64,000 nucleotides of DNA from an uncultured Lachnospiraceae bacterium (lineage in GTDB: Bacteria; Bacillota; Clostridia; Lachnospirales; Lachnospiraceae): contig CAMXQE010000001.1 in NCBI GenBank assembly GCA_947246015.1, positions 1 through 64,000 of the forward strand. The letters are read 5' to 3'. Positions 26,285-35,905 of the stretch are shown piece after piece. The notes beneath the pieces were generated by a model. It made no database searches and was not told where the DNA came from. It was given only the letters and a program-made list of their open reading frames with translations. The position numbers and the translations under genes are program-made. How positions within the stretch are numbered: position 1 is the first letter of the stretch; the number at the start of each line of letters is the position of its first letter.

Positions 26285-27952
26285 TCACGAGCCAATCAGC
26301 ACTTTTTTCCCCTGAAAAGCAAATCCGTATTTCCGGATGCGTTCCTTCCCTATTCCATGGTCAAGTAAAATCTGCTCATACCGTTTTTCTTCTATTTGGC
26401 GCAGCGCAGCCTGTACCGTTGCTTTCAAATCCGTTTCTTCTTCCGCATCATACACCTTAAATTCTAAAATGATACCGTCCTCCTCTTTTTGCAACGGTTC
26501 CAGCATTACATCATACCTGCCAAAACCGCTTTCCCGATTAGATGTAACCACATATCTGCCGGAAAGTTCAACCAATAGTCCTAAGACAAATCCATGATAA
26601 AACCTTTCCGGACTGCTTTCCTTCGAAGGATGATTCCCACTGTCAAAAAAACTGAACATTGAAACGGAAACCCGGTTCATATAACCGTTCATAGCCCTTA
26701 AATCACCTTTTAACAAAGCGCGGACAAAGCCGTTATAATCAGACTGTTCCATTCCAAACCAGTCAAGCACCATATTCTCAAACATTTGCTTTACTTCATA
26801 ATTCGTCAATGCCATTTCATAATTGTTTCCATGTATTTCCACAATCTTCAGATACCCGCCTGCCAGCAGGAGGCTCCATACCGCATTCTCATTCCGTGCT
26901 AATTGATGAAATACAATTTCCTCGTCAATCCGGCTTTCCATCGTTCCACCGGAAAGCAGCTGTTCAAACTGCATCTTCATATCCTGGCTGCCCTGTCTGA
27001 GCAGAGTGCCAACTAATCCGTTAGAGCTTGTATTAGCCCAATAAGTTTTCAATTGTCCCGTCTTTAAAAAATTAATAATTGACCACGGGTTGTATACATC
27101 ATGTAATCTGCCAATCGTAAAACCATCATACCAATATTTCACTTCATCCTTATTCGTCATTCCATATTCATCCATCGACGAAAAAACTTCTTTCTCCGTA
27201 AAACCAAAATAGGAAGCATATTCAGCAGATGTCATTGTAATCACTTTAAGATTATTTAAATCGGAAAACATGGATTCTTTACTGACTCTTGTAATTCCGG
27301 TCATAACTGCACGTTCCATATAAGGATTGGTCTTAAAAGTATTATTAAATAAATTTCTTATAAAGGAAACCATCTCATCCCAAAAACCATTCATATACGC
27401 CTCCTGCACAGGCGTATCGTACTCATCCAGTAAAATGATGACTTTCCTATGATAATAACGGTTCAGAAATTTACATAAGTTATGAACTGCTAAAGCCGCT
27501 TCCGGTTCACTCATATCCGGCGATACACTTCTAAAATATTCTTTCTCCTGCTCCGTCAGCACATCACTTTTCCGCAGATAATCATGCTGGGTATACAAAT
27601 CCAAAAGAATATAATTAATCGCACGCCTTGTAAAAGCATAATTCGTTTCCTTCACTCCGGCAAAAGACATACTAATCACCGGATAAGTACCCTGCAATGC
27701 CCTGTACTTTTCTTCTTTCCATATATCCAAATCCTGAAACAGCTCACCCTGCCCTTCATACTTAAGGCTCCAAAACCGTTCCAGCATACTCATATTCAGG
27801 GTTTTTCCAAAACGCCGCGGACGGGTAATCAGGGTAACACTGTCCCTGCTCTCCCACCACTCCTTAATAAACAGCGTTTTATCCACATAAAAACAATTTT
27901 CTGATATTAAACTTTCAAAGTCCTGTACTCCTATTGCTACTACTCTCGCCAT
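26285..27952 (-). CDS. AAA-ATPase-like protein with PD-(D/E)XK nuclease domain
   Basis: Full-length paralogue (555 aa) of the gene at 20741. It has Walker A-like RPRRFGKT, Walker B-like ILLDEYDTP, and after TSNR a C-terminal domain with FGRYDVML and IILEFKVYD, the Asp and Glu-x-Lys of a PD-(D/E)XK nuclease-like site. Such genes are multi-copy in many Clostridia and Bacteroidetes; their biological role is not established. The ATG at 27952 (GAGGAAG upstream) matches the paralogue's start; the frame is open to 28063. Confidence 0.88.
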   Translation of the reverse strand: MARVVAIGVQDFESLISENCFYVDKTLFIKEWWESRDSVTLITRPRRFGKTLNMSMLERFWSLKYEGQGELFQDLDIWKEEKYRALQGTYPVISMSFAGVKETNYAFTRRAINYILLDLYTQHDYLRKSDVLTEQEKEYFRSVSPDMSEPEAALAVHNLCKFLNRYYHRKVIILLDEYDTPVQEAYMNGFWDEMVSFIRNLFNNTFKTNPYMERAVMTGITRVSKESMFSDLNNLKVITMTSAEYASYFGFTEKEVFSSMDEYGMTNKDEVKYWYDGFTIGRLHDVYNPWSIINFLKTGQLKTYWANTSSNGLVGTLLRQGSQDMKMQFEQLLSGGTMESRIDEEIVFHQLARNENAVWSLLLAGGYLKIVEIHGNNYEMALTNYEVKQMFENMVLDWFGMEQSDYNGFVRALLKGDLRAMNGYMNRVSVSMFSFFDSGNHPSKESSPERFYHGFVLGLLVELSGRYVVTSNRESGFGRYDVMLEPLQKEEDGIILEFKVYDAEEETDLKATVQAALRQIEEKRYEQILLDHGIGKERIRKYGFAFQGKKVLIGS

Positions 27953-28136
27953 ATTCTTCCTCATTTCCGCGCCGTTTTGCGCACTCAGGACTGTAGATAC
28001 AAACGTTTTTTGCTTATGGTTCCGCAATGAATACCCGCTCTTTCTGTTTATCTGAAATTTCATTTATATTTTATCAAAGCCCAAAATGATATTCAATAAA
28101 AATTTATTGGACTGTTTTTCAAACGCATTCCAAAAA

Positions 28137-28164
28137 GAACCGCTGACCAATACGCCAGCGGTTC
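28137..28164 (-). terminator. Terminator of the kdu/eda operon
   Basis: GAACCGCTG/CAGCGGTTC stem with a 10-base loop and, on the minus strand, a TTTTT tail. It lies 26 bases after the aldolase stop codon. Confidence 0.85.
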
Positions 28165-28189
28165 CCTAATAGGAAATATGATAAAACCC

Positions 28190-29152
28190 TTATTTTTGTA
28201 CGAGATGAACTGCAAATCCGCCAATCTCATCTTTCAGATAGATAGCTTTCAGATTGCCCTTGTCATCTTTCTTAGCCGTACCTTCATCAAATACCACGCC
28301 CTGTCTCTCCAAATGGTAAACAGCTCTTTCGATATAATTCGTACCGATTGCAATATGTCCATGTGCCCCAAGGTAAGGCGTCTTCATAACTTCCACAGCC
28401 GTGCCTGCAAAAATAGAACTGTTGCCGGCTTTCTTCGTCATTCCGAAGATTGCTTCAAAAGCGCTTGCTGTTTTATCTGCGGAATCTTCATCCGTTTCAT
28501 TGATACCGATATGTCTTAATTCAAAGCCCAGCATCTTATTCACAGCTTCTCTTGTCAGTGCTTCAATTTCATCGAATTTACCTGCAGATACTAAGTCTTT
28601 CTTTACCATCCAGCTTCCGCCGCACGCTACAATCTTATTAAAATCCAAATAATCTTTCAGGTTATTAGCATTTACACCGCCGGTAGGCATGAATTTCATC
28701 TTTGTATAAGGTGCACTCATCGCCTTAATCATATTGATGCCGCCAGCCTGCTCTGCAGGGAAGAATTTCACTACTTCTAACCCTAATTCAATCGCTGCTT
28801 CCACGTCGCTGGGGTTCGAAGTTCCCGGAAGAATCGGAACATTTTTCTCAAGGCAGTAAGATACTACTTTAGGGTTCAAACCGGGGCTTACGATAAATTT
28901 CGCGCCTGCGCCTATCGCACGGTCTACCTGCTCGGTTGTGAGAACCGTACCTGCGCCCACCAGCATTTCAGGAAATTCCTGTGCCATTACGCGGATGGAT
29001 TCTTCCGCCGCATCCGTACGGAATGTAACCTCCGCACAGGGAAGCCCGCCTTTGCACAATGCTTCTGCCAACGGTTTTGCATCCTTCACATCATCCAGTG
29101 CAATTACCGGAACTATACCAATTTTACTGATTTCTTCTACTATCGGATTCAT
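28190..29152 (-). CDS. eda: KDPG/KHG aldolase fused to a C-terminal VOC-like domain
   Basis: Residues 1-212 are a class I KDPG aldolase: catalytic Glu in AEVTFRT, Schiff-base Lys in VVKFFPAEQAGG, and phosphate loop MPTGGV. It splits 2-keto-3-deoxy-6-phosphogluconate into pyruvate and glyceraldehyde 3-phosphate, the end of the uronate route. Residues about 213-320 (from LRHIGINETDEDSADKTASA) look like a glyoxalase/VOC module and make the protein 100 residues longer than the usual 210. Last gene of the kduI-kduD operon. A role for the extra domain is not known to me. Confidence 0.9.
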   Translation of the reverse strand: MNPIVEEISKIGIVPVIALDDVKDAKPLAEALCKGGLPCAEVTFRTDAAEESIRVMAQEFPEMLVGAGTVLTTEQVDRAIGAGAKFIVSPGLNPKVVSYCLEKNVPILPGTSNPSDVEAAIELGLEVVKFFPAEQAGGINMIKAMSAPYTKMKFMPTGGVNANNLKDYLDFNKIVACGGSWMVKKDLVSAGKFDEIEALTREAVNKMLGFELRHIGINETDEDSADKTASAFEAIFGMTKKAGNSSIFAGTAVEVMKTPYLGAHGHIAIGTNYIERAVYHLERQGVVFDEGTAKKDDKGNLKAIYLKDEIGGFAVHLVQK

Positions 29153-29185
29153 ACTCTCATCCTTTCTGATTCTATTTTCTGATTC

Positions 29186-29830
29186 TCAGTTTTCATCCAA
29201 AATCTCTTTCACGCAGGCTGCCATTTTATCACATTTGCAGTTTGCAAAGAAATACTCTTTGAATTTATCTCCTGCCAAAGCGCCTTTTACCAGCTCCCTG
29301 TCCAGATTTTTCAGAATAGTCTCCATATCCTGATGCGTTACCTTTTTCACTTCATCCAAAATCTTCTTATTTCTCTGCTCCGGTACGACTCTCTCCTTCG
29401 GATAGCCCTGCCCGCTTTCACCTGTAAACAGTTTTTCAAAAATATAAGTCAGATTCAGCTCCGCGCCCCATCCGAAACCTTTTGCAAAAGGAAGCGCAAT
29501 GGCATTGCCGTCATTAATCTGTGCAAACATATATGCGTCCGAAGGGTCTACGATATGACCGCAAAGCACTCCGGGAAATGCATTGCAGGCAAGCATGGCG
29601 CCTTCCCCTGTTCCGCATCCCGTCACAACATAATCTGCAGCGCCGGAATTTAAAAGTACAGCGGCAAGAATGCCGTTCTGTACATAGGTGAGCTGATGCT
29701 CATCTTCCGCACTGTACATCCCGTAGTTAAATACTTCATGTCCCATCGGCTCTACCACTTTTTTCAGTGTGTCACACACCATTTCATTTTTTGCTGCCTG
29801 ACTGTTTTCGTTAATCAACGCTATTTTCAT
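29186..29830 (-). CDS. RpiB/LacAB-family isomerase, DhuI-like
   Basis: A 214-residue RpiB-family sugar isomerase with the active-site loop VVTGCGTGEGAMLACNAFPG. It is longer than ribose-5-phosphate isomerase B (about 150) by a C-terminal extension rich in Cys/Lys. In streptococci a RpiB-like enzyme, DhuI, isomerises 4-deoxy-5-ketouronate (DHU) made from unsaturated uronates; the position between eda and kduD suggests the same reaction here. KduI, an unrelated enzyme for this step, is in the same operon. ATG at 29830 with AGAGGAA upstream. Confidence 0.8.
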   Translation of the reverse strand: MKIALINENSQAAKNEMVCDTLKKVVEPMGHEVFNYGMYSAEDEHQLTYVQNGILAAVLLNSGAADYVVTGCGTGEGAMLACNAFPGVLCGHIVDPSDAYMFAQINDGNAIALPFAKGFGWGAELNLTYIFEKLFTGESGQGYPKERVVPEQRNKKILDEVKKVTHQDMETILKNLDRELVKGALAGDKFKEYFFANCKCDKMAACVKEILDEN

Positions 29831-29937
29831 ATTCCAATTCCTCTTTCCGGTCTTCTTGCTCCTCAAACTGGAAACATTCAGACTGCTCATGCCAGCATGG
29901 CTGTCTGATATTTCCAGTTTGACTCTGCCTATCATGA

Positions 29938-30744
29938 TTACTGCGGCTGTTTTCCGATATATGCGAGGATACCGCCGTCTACATAAAGAACATGTCCGTT
30001 TACGAAGTCAGAAGCATCGGAAGCAAGGAATACTGCCGGTCCCTGTAAGTCTTCTGTCTCGCCCCAGCGTGCCGCAGGAGTCTTTGCAATGATAAACTGG
30101 TCAAACGGATGTTTGGAACCATCCGGCTGAACTTCCCTGAGGGGTGCGGTCTGAGGAGTCGCAATATAGCCGGGGCCAATGCCGTTACACTGGATGTTGA
30201 ACTCACCGTATTCAGATGCAATGTTTTTAGTCAGCATCTTCAAACCGCCCTTAGCTGCCGCATATGCGGATACTGTCTCACGTCCCAACTCGCTCATCAT
30301 GGAGCAGATGTTTATAATCTTGCCATGGCCCTTCTTAATCATGCTGGGAATAACTGCCTTGGATACGATGAAAGGTGCGTTAAGGTCAACATCGATAACC
30401 TGACGGAACTCTGCTGCCGTCATATCGCACATAGGAATACGTTTGATGATACCTGCATTGTTTACAAGAACATCCACAACGCCTACTTCCTTTTCAATCT
30501 GTGCAACCGTAGCCTGAACCTGCTCCTCATTCGTTACGTCGCATACATAACCGTGTGCCTTGATACCTTTTTCTTCATAAGCAGCCAGCCCTTTGTCTAC
30601 CAGTTCCTGCTTGATGTCATTGAATACAATGGTTGCTCCTGCCTCAGCATATGCGCTTGCAATTGCAAACCCGATTCCGTAAGATGCTCCCGTTACCCAT
30701 GCAACCTTACCTTCCAGTGAAAACTTCTTCATAAAATCGCTCAT
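29938..30744 (-). CDS. kduD: SDR dehydrogenase, KduD/DhuD-like (2-keto-3-deoxygluconate 5-dehydrogenase)
   Basis: Short-chain dehydrogenase with cofactor loop TGASYGIGFA (about residues 19-28), NNAG, catalytic Ser in CSMMSE and the YAAAK pair. KduD reduces 3-deoxy-D-glycero-2,5-hexodiulosonate to 2-keto-3-deoxygluconate. Length 268 aa. GGAG lies 8 bases before the ATG. Its place between kduI and the DhuI-like gene assigns the uronate role; sequence alone would also allow gluconate 5-dehydrogenase. Confidence 0.88.
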   Translation of the reverse strand: MSDFMKKFSLEGKVAWVTGASYGIGFAIASAYAEAGATIVFNDIKQELVDKGLAAYEEKGIKAHGYVCDVTNEEQVQATVAQIEKEVGVVDVLVNNAGIIKRIPMCDMTAAEFRQVIDVDLNAPFIVSKAVIPSMIKKGHGKIINICSMMSELGRETVSAYAAAKGGLKMLTKNIASEYGEFNIQCNGIGPGYIATPQTAPLREVQPDGSKHPFDQFIIAKTPAARWGETEDLQGPAVFLASDASDFVNGHVLYVDGGILAYIGKQPQ

Positions 30745-30835
30745 TGTTCTTTCTCCTTCTCTTTTTATTTATTTTGTTTTTATTCCCTTTTTATTTCATG
30801 TATTCCTTTTTCTTCCACGTAAATTCTGTAAAAAA

Positions 30836-31699
30836 TTACATCAAGTCCTTCATTGCCACGCCGTCCATATCATCGAAGTCCTGATTTTCCCCAACCATAC
30901 CCCAGATAAACGTATACGCTCTGGAACCGCATCCTGAATGGATGGACCAGCTCGGAGAAATCACAGCTTCTTCATTTCTCATCACGATATGCCTTGTCTC
31001 ATTGGGTTCTCCCATGTAATGCATTACAAATGCATCCTCCGGCATTTCAAAATAAAGATATACTTCCATACGTCTGTCATGTGTGTGGCAGGGCATGGTA
31101 TTCCATACGCTGCCCGGCTCCAATTTTGTCATCCCCATAACCAACTGGCAGCTCTCTACCTGGCCCGGAAGGATATATTTGCAGATTACCCTGTGGTTTG
31201 CATCCTCTAAGGAACCCAGCTCTACTTTATTTTCATCCTTGACGATTACCACGCCTTCCTCCGGCGTACCGTTCGGTTTAATTAAGACGGTAGGATATGT
31301 CTTATGTGCCGGCGCGCTGTTGATATAAAATTTCGCCGGATTGGAACCGTCCGTGCTCTCAAAGCTGATATCTTTTGCCCCCATTCCGATATACATGCCT
31401 TCTTTGAAAGCCACATCGTATTTCTTCCCATCAATGGTAATCACACCTGCACCGCCGATATTGATAACGCCCATTTCCCTTCTCTGCAGGAAATACTCCG
31501 CACGCAGTTCATCGCCTGCTGTCAGTACAAGCGCTTTAGATACCGGCATCGCCGCTCCCGTAATAATACGGTCAATATGACTGTATACCAGTTTAATCTC
31601 ATCCGCTGTAAATAACCCCTGAATTAAAAATTCTTCCCTCAGTCTCTCGGTGGTATAATGCTTCACATCTCTTGGTGAAGCTGCTGTTCTCAGTTCCAC
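30836..31699 (-). CDS. kduI: 5-dehydro-4-deoxy-D-glucuronate isomerase KduI
   Basis: Cupin-type isomerase of 287 residues. The zinc site CHTHDRRMEVYLYFEMPEDA (about 195-214) and the later His in ISPSWSIHSG are visible. It converts 4-deoxy-L-threo-5-hexosulose uronate to 3-deoxy-D-glycero-2,5-hexodiulosonate. Starts at GTG (AAAGGAAGG upstream). First gene of the kduI-kduD-dhuI-like-eda operon and divergent from an AraC regulator. Confidence 0.97.
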   Translation of the reverse strand: MELRTAASPRDVKHYTTERLREEFLIQGLFTADEIKLVYSHIDRIITGAAMPVSKALVLTAGDELRAEYFLQRREMGVINIGGAGVITIDGKKYDVAFKEGMYIGMGAKDISFESTDGSNPAKFYINSAPAHKTYPTVLIKPNGTPEEGVVIVKDENKVELGSLEDANHRVICKYILPGQVESCQLVMGMTKLEPGSVWNTMPCHTHDRRMEVYLYFEMPEDAFVMHYMGEPNETRHIVMRNEEAVISPSWSIHSGCGSRAYTFIWGMVGENQDFDDMDGVAMKDLM

Positions 31700-31754
31700 T
31701 TGCTATCCCTTCCTTTCTGAATCATTTTGTATTTCCTGATACCTTTCTCTTATG

Positions 31755-31783
31755 ATGATATCATATCATATCGATTATGCCAA
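31755..31783 (-). promoter_or_regulatory. Promoter of the kdu operon
   Basis: On the minus strand TTGGCA (31783-31778), 17-base spacer, TATCAT (31760-31755). The -10 lies inside a palindrome ATGATATCAT and repeated GATAT units that may be an operator. Confidence 0.6.
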
Positions 31784-31808
31784 TTCTTGTTTTATGTTTT
31801 CATAAATA

Positions 31809-31837
31809 TTGCAAATTTTGAACAGACGGTATATAAT
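31809..31837 (+). promoter_or_regulatory. Sigma-A promoter of the AraC regulator
   Basis: TTGCAA (31809-31814), exactly 17 bases, TATAAT (31832-31837), about 85 bases before the araC-type start codon. It is divergent from the kdu promoter, with about 26 bases between the two -35 boxes. Confidence 0.7.
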
Positions 31838-31922
31838 AGGTTTACGGCAGTCCTATGTAAGCGCTTTTATGGCTGCAACGCTAGAAAATAACACGTATTT
31901 CAAGAAAGGAAATGGAAAATTT

Positions 31923-32780
31923 ATGAAAGAGTTTACATCGTGCAGACTGGCAACCCAACACTGTATTGACAACAAATATTTTGCCGTTGCGCATTTGTAC
32001 AATGATGACAAACCCATGGACATGCACATTCACGACTGCTATGAAATTTATTATTCCATATCGGGTGGAAAACAGTTTTTGATTGACAACCGCTTTTATG
32101 ATATAGAACCGGGTGATATTTTTTTCATCAACCAGTATGAAAGCCACTATCTTACACAGGTAGATACAGGTGTCCACGAAAGAATTGTTATTTCCATCTA
32201 CCCCGATTACCTGCAGTCGCTATCTTCCGAGAATACGGATTTGAGCCGCTGTTTCACCTACCGGGAAGACGGCGTCCCCCATAAGCTCCACTTCGATGCG
32301 GAGATGAGCAAACGCTTTATCTATCTAATACATAAAATAACGGATACCAACGGTTTTGGCAGCGACTTAACGGAACAGTGCGCCTTTACCGAGCTTATGG
32401 TGTTTTTAAATAAGACTTTTTATCAGAGCAGCCACAGTGTACCAACGGAAATTCCCGTCACCAACCATGCCCAGGTAGATGATATCCTGACTTATATCAA
32501 CCGGCATATCTCCGAGGAACTGACTCTGGATGCCCTGTCCGCCCATTTCTACCTGAGCAGTTCTTACCTGTGCCGCATTTTCAAATCCACCACCGGAACT
32601 ACCATCAACAAATATATCACGGCACGGCGGATTACCATTGCAAAGGCTCTTCTGAACGAAGGTCTTTCCGTAACGGAAGCCTGTGAAAAATGCGGCTTTA
32701 ATGACTACAGTAATTTTTTGAAAGCATTTACAAAAGCAGTAGGGATATCTCCGAAGAAATATGCGCAGTTTAATACTTAA
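31923..32780 (+). CDS. AraC family transcriptional regulator
   Basis: N-terminal cupin-like ligand domain (HIHDCYEIYYSISGGKQFLI, about residues 35-54) and a C-terminal double helix-turn-helix (LTLDALSAHFYLSSSYLCRI and the motif ending FNDYSNFLKAFTKAVGISPK). Such regulators sense a sugar and activate catabolic genes. The kdu operon is divergent and shares the control region, so it is the probable target. ATG at 31923 (AAAGGA upstream) is preferred to 31809, which lies inside the promoter. Length 285 aa. Confidence 0.9.
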   Translation: MKEFTSCRLATQHCIDNKYFAVAHLYNDDKPMDMHIHDCYEIYYSISGGKQFLIDNRFYDIEPGDIFFINQYESHYLTQVDTGVHERIVISIYPDYLQSLSSENTDLSRCFTYREDGVPHKLHFDAEMSKRFIYLIHKITDTNGFGSDLTEQCAFTELMVFLNKTFYQSSHSVPTEIPVTNHAQVDDILTYINRHISEELTLDALSAHFYLSSSYLCRIFKSTTGTTINKYITARRITIAKALLNEGLSVTEACEKCGFNDYSNFLKAFTKAVGISPKKYAQFNT

Positions 32781-32792
32781 CCGTACATCGGA

Positions 32793-32821
32793 AGGGCGGA
32801 ACGGCTCTTCCCTTCCGCCCT
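32793..32821. terminator. Inverted repeat between convergent genes
   Basis: A 9-bp stem AGGGCGGAA/TTCCGCCCT sits between the ends of the AraC gene and the serine hydrolase gene. There is no T tract after it in either direction, so it is a weak terminator at best. Confidence 0.45.
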
Positions 32822-32845
32822 AAAAACACCGATTCCTGCTGCCTT

Positions 32846-34027
32846 TTACAGCCCTCCTGCAATTGCCCTGAAAAATTCCACATGCTTTAATTCATAATTT
32901 TTTTCCATAAAATCCGGGTCTGCACTGGTTTTTACTATAATTATCCGTTTTTCCGGATTCACATAAATCCACTGCCCATACACGCCGATTGCCATAAATT
33001 CTCCGCTCTCACCTTCCGGTATCCACCACTGGTATCCATACCCGATAGCATTATAGGCATCGTTATTTGCTCCCGGTTTTGAATACTCTGCACTGATATC
33101 CAAACTGTCCCGTACCCATTCTTTTGTCAGTATCTGCTCCCCATTATAGTTCCCCTCATTGAGATACAGCCTTGCAAAACGGGCATAATCCCTAAGCGAC
33201 ACGCTCAATCCCCCCATTGCCAGTTCTTTTCCATTACTCAATGTCCAGTATGCATCCTGCGCAGTATCCAGTCTCTTCCACAGTTTTTCCTCCATATACT
33301 CAGCAAGGCTGTATCCGGTAGCGTTCGTAATCACTTCGCCCAGAATTTCCGTGTTAATGCTTAAATACCTGCGGTAAGTGCAAGGTTCTTCCTGCATACC
33401 ATATTTTGATATTACTTTCATGGCAGAAGTCCCCATTAATGTCCGCATGGAAAACCCGCTCATGTCTGTATCTTCATCAAAATCAATCCCTGACGCCATC
33501 TGCAGACATGCCCTGATTGGAATGTTTTCCAGCTCTGTCCCTGCAAACTCCGGAATATATTTTCCAACCGGGTCTTCCACACTGTCCACATACCCTTCTG
33601 AAACAGCAATTCCCATCAATGCCGATACAAAAGATTTTCCCATTGAGTTGGAAGAAAATAAGGTTGTTTCATCTCCTCCCGAAAAATATTTTTCATATTT
33701 AATGACATCATCCTGAATCACAAGCAGTCCTAAAGTCTTTGTATCTTCAATAAACTCCTCCGAAGAATAAAGAACTCCCTCAAAAGTAAATTCATCCGCT
33801 AATACGTGATTGTTTTCCTTCAGGAACTGAAATTCCCCCTCTCCTTTACTGATTTTCTTCGTCGGTTGTATTTCCGGAGTATGCTGGAATGTATGTGCCA
33901 GATTCTCATCCTTAAAACTATTCAGGGAAATGTACAGCATCTTTATTTTTTTCCCAAAAAACAGCCCCAGTACCGCCATCACAAAAATTACCGCCATTAA
34001 AATCCTTAACCATTTTTTTCTTTTCAT
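32846..34027 (-). CDS. Serine hydrolase of the beta-lactamase (class C/PBP-like) fold
   Basis: One N-terminal membrane anchor (RILMAVIFVMAVLGLFFG) followed by a penicillin-binding-like hydrolase: nucleophile motif SMGK, Tyr motif RRYLSINTE, and a late motif near VGQ/VYGQWIY. Such proteins are D-aminopeptidases, esterases or beta-lactamase relatives; a role is not clear. The ATG at 34027 has AAAGGAAG 6 bases upstream. Probably monocistronic. Length 393 aa. Confidence 0.85.
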   Translation of the reverse strand: MKRKKWLRILMAVIFVMAVLGLFFGKKIKMLYISLNSFKDENLAHTFQHTPEIQPTKKISKGEGEFQFLKENNHVLADEFTFEGVLYSSEEFIEDTKTLGLLVIQDDVIKYEKYFSGGDETTLFSSNSMGKSFVSALMGIAVSEGYVDSVEDPVGKYIPEFAGTELENIPIRACLQMASGIDFDEDTDMSGFSMRTLMGTSAMKVISKYGMQEEPCTYRRYLSINTEILGEVITNATGYSLAEYMEEKLWKRLDTAQDAYWTLSNGKELAMGGLSVSLRDYARFARLYLNEGNYNGEQILTKEWVRDSLDISAEYSKPGANNDAYNAIGYGYQWWIPEGESGEFMAIGVYGQWIYVNPEKRIIIVKTSADPDFMEKNYELKHVEFFRAIAGGL

Positions 34028-34169
34028 ATTCACTCTTCCTTTCGTATTCATTTTCTATACTGGCACTATAAACCATACAGTAACTGAACAGTCAAGTGAT
34101 ATTTTTAAAAAAATGTTCCATGTCTGCGCCGCCAGTTTAAAAAGACGGACTCTTTCCTATAAAGTCAAA

Positions 34170-34207
34170 TTCCCCGGGCAGGAAACAAATCTTTCCTGTC
34201 CGGGGAA
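34170..34207 (-). terminator. Terminator of the chemotaxis receptor gene
   Basis: A GC-rich stem (TTCCCCGG...CCGGGGAA, extended by CAGGAAA/TTTCCTG) directly after the receptor stop codon, followed on the minus strand by AATTTG. Confidence 0.65.
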
Positions 34208-34211
34208 CCGC

Positions 34212-35756
34212 TTATTCATCCTGATTTAACAGTCTGTTCATTTCATCAACCATTTCATTAATCCTGCCGGCCTGTGCCGCCACTTCCGACGTATCATTTG
34301 CATTGCTTTCCGCCATGGTATTAATGGTTGCAAACTGCTCGTTTTCACTTAGTATGCTTTCGGCAATCGCCTGATTAATAGACACTGTGCTCGTAATTAC
34401 ATCCGATTGCCTCTCCTGCGTCTCTTCCATTGTTTTGACCGCTTCTACGGAAGTATTCAGCAAATCTGTCATATCCTGCATACATTTAAATACCTTTTCA
34501 TAATATTCATTCTGATTTGTTAATTTCTGTGAGTTTTCTTCTACATACAGTACAATTTCATTGACATTGCTTTTTACCTTTGAGATTACAGTCTCAACTT
34601 CTTTCAACGATGCGTTTGTACTATTTGCAAGGTTTCCTACCTCCGTTGCGACAACCGCGAATCCCCGTCCGGCTTCCCCGGCTCTTGCAGCTTCAATGGA
34701 TGCGTTCAATGCCAGAAGATTCGTCGATTCTGAAATCTCACTGATAAGCGTTAAGGTAGCTCCTATTTCCTGCACCGCTCCTGACAATTTCTTTGCCACA
34801 TCGACTGTAGTGCGCATAGATTCCGCCACATCCCCGTTGATAGTATGAAGTTCATTCAGCAGTTTTGAGTTTTCCGCCGATTTATCCAGCAAATCCCTGG
34901 ATACGGTTTCCACTTTCTCAACATTTTCTGCGACCATACTTTCCCATTTATTTAATTCCGACAGATTAGCCATGCTTTCGTCCGTTTTTGCACTCAGCAG
35001 ATTTCTGCTTTTTACAAGCTGTTCACTTGTAGCTGCAAGTTCCTCTGCAGATGCACTTTCACTTTTTGAAACCTGTGATAAACTTGCGCCTGCGGCATGA
35101 AGATTATTGGAAAGATTCTGAACGGCCTGCAATATGCTCTGTATCTTTTCGTTATTCTTTTCCAGCTCATCCTTTTTTGCATTTACAAGGAAATGGGAAA
35201 CCAGAAAAACAAAAAACAGTAAACCAGCGACAGACAATACCAACGCCACCAGACACATTAGAACATCTGCTATAAACAACTCATCCTTCACAGGCATTAA
35301 ATCGGTTCCCTTTATGGCCCAGCCGATAAACAGGGATACCATACATGCCAGCCCGTTGACCAGTACCAGCTTCACATCCAGGAAAAATGCCAAAAGTATC
35401 AGAAAGAAAAACAGAAATCCCCAAAACGTCCTGCTGGGAAGCATATACAAAAGATAATTCCACTGGACCACCAAGACAATTGTGGCAAATATCTTTCCAA
35501 GTTTCAGTTTTCCATCTTTCAGATATCCGTTTCCGTCAAACGATGTTTTAATTATCAGCAGCGCCACTGCGTAAAAACTGACATCCATGACTCCCAGCAG
35601 GATTGTAGCAATCCAGGGAACATCCGGATAGAGCCCGAATGCTTTTTCCGTGTTAAACATAACAGTAGCGCACATACATGCGCTTACCAAAATAATCAAT
35701 CCCCATTTATATACGGTAGACAGATACACATCCACCGCAGTTCTTTTCCTGTCCAT
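34212..35756 (-). CDS. Methyl-accepting chemotaxis protein
   Basis: An integral-membrane N terminus with about six hydrophobic segments (residues 15-200) and a cytoplasmic coiled-coil signalling domain. The hairpin tip [20 protein letters not shown] is diagnostic for receptors that act on CheA/CheW. The sensor lacks a clear extracytoplasmic domain, so it may sense from within the membrane. ATG at 35756 with AGGAGG upstream replaces a longer frame from 35846. Length 514 aa. No other chemotaxis gene is in the window. Confidence 0.9.
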   Translation of the reverse strand: MDRKRTAVDVYLSTVYKWGLIILVSACMCATVMFNTEKAFGLYPDVPWIATILLGVMDVSFYAVALLIIKTSFDGNGYLKDGKLKLGKIFATIVLVVQWNYLLYMLPSRTFWGFLFFFLILLAFFLDVKLVLVNGLACMVSLFIGWAIKGTDLMPVKDELFIADVLMCLVALVLSVAGLLFFVFLVSHFLVNAKKDELEKNNEKIQSILQAVQNLSNNLHAAGASLSQVSKSESASAEELAATSEQLVKSRNLLSAKTDESMANLSELNKWESMVAENVEKVETVSRDLLDKSAENSKLLNELHTINGDVAESMRTTVDVAKKLSGAVQEIGATLTLISEISESTNLLALNASIEAARAGEAGRGFAVVATEVGNLANSTNASLKEVETVISKVKSNVNEIVLYVEENSQKLTNQNEYYEKVFKCMQDMTDLLNTSVEAVKTMEETQERQSDVITSTVSINQAIAESILSENEQFATINTMAESNANDTSEVAAQAGRINEMVDEMNRLLNQDE

Positions 35757-35905
35757 AACGTTTCCTCCTAAAAACATGCAACTGAACCATACAGCTCCAA
35801 CTGTACATACAACTGCCTTTTCCATAAAGGAAAAGGCAGCCTTCATTCGGTTCCAATATAAAGTTGGGCGCGTATTTCCAGTACATGGTGATTCTATTTT
35901 ACATC

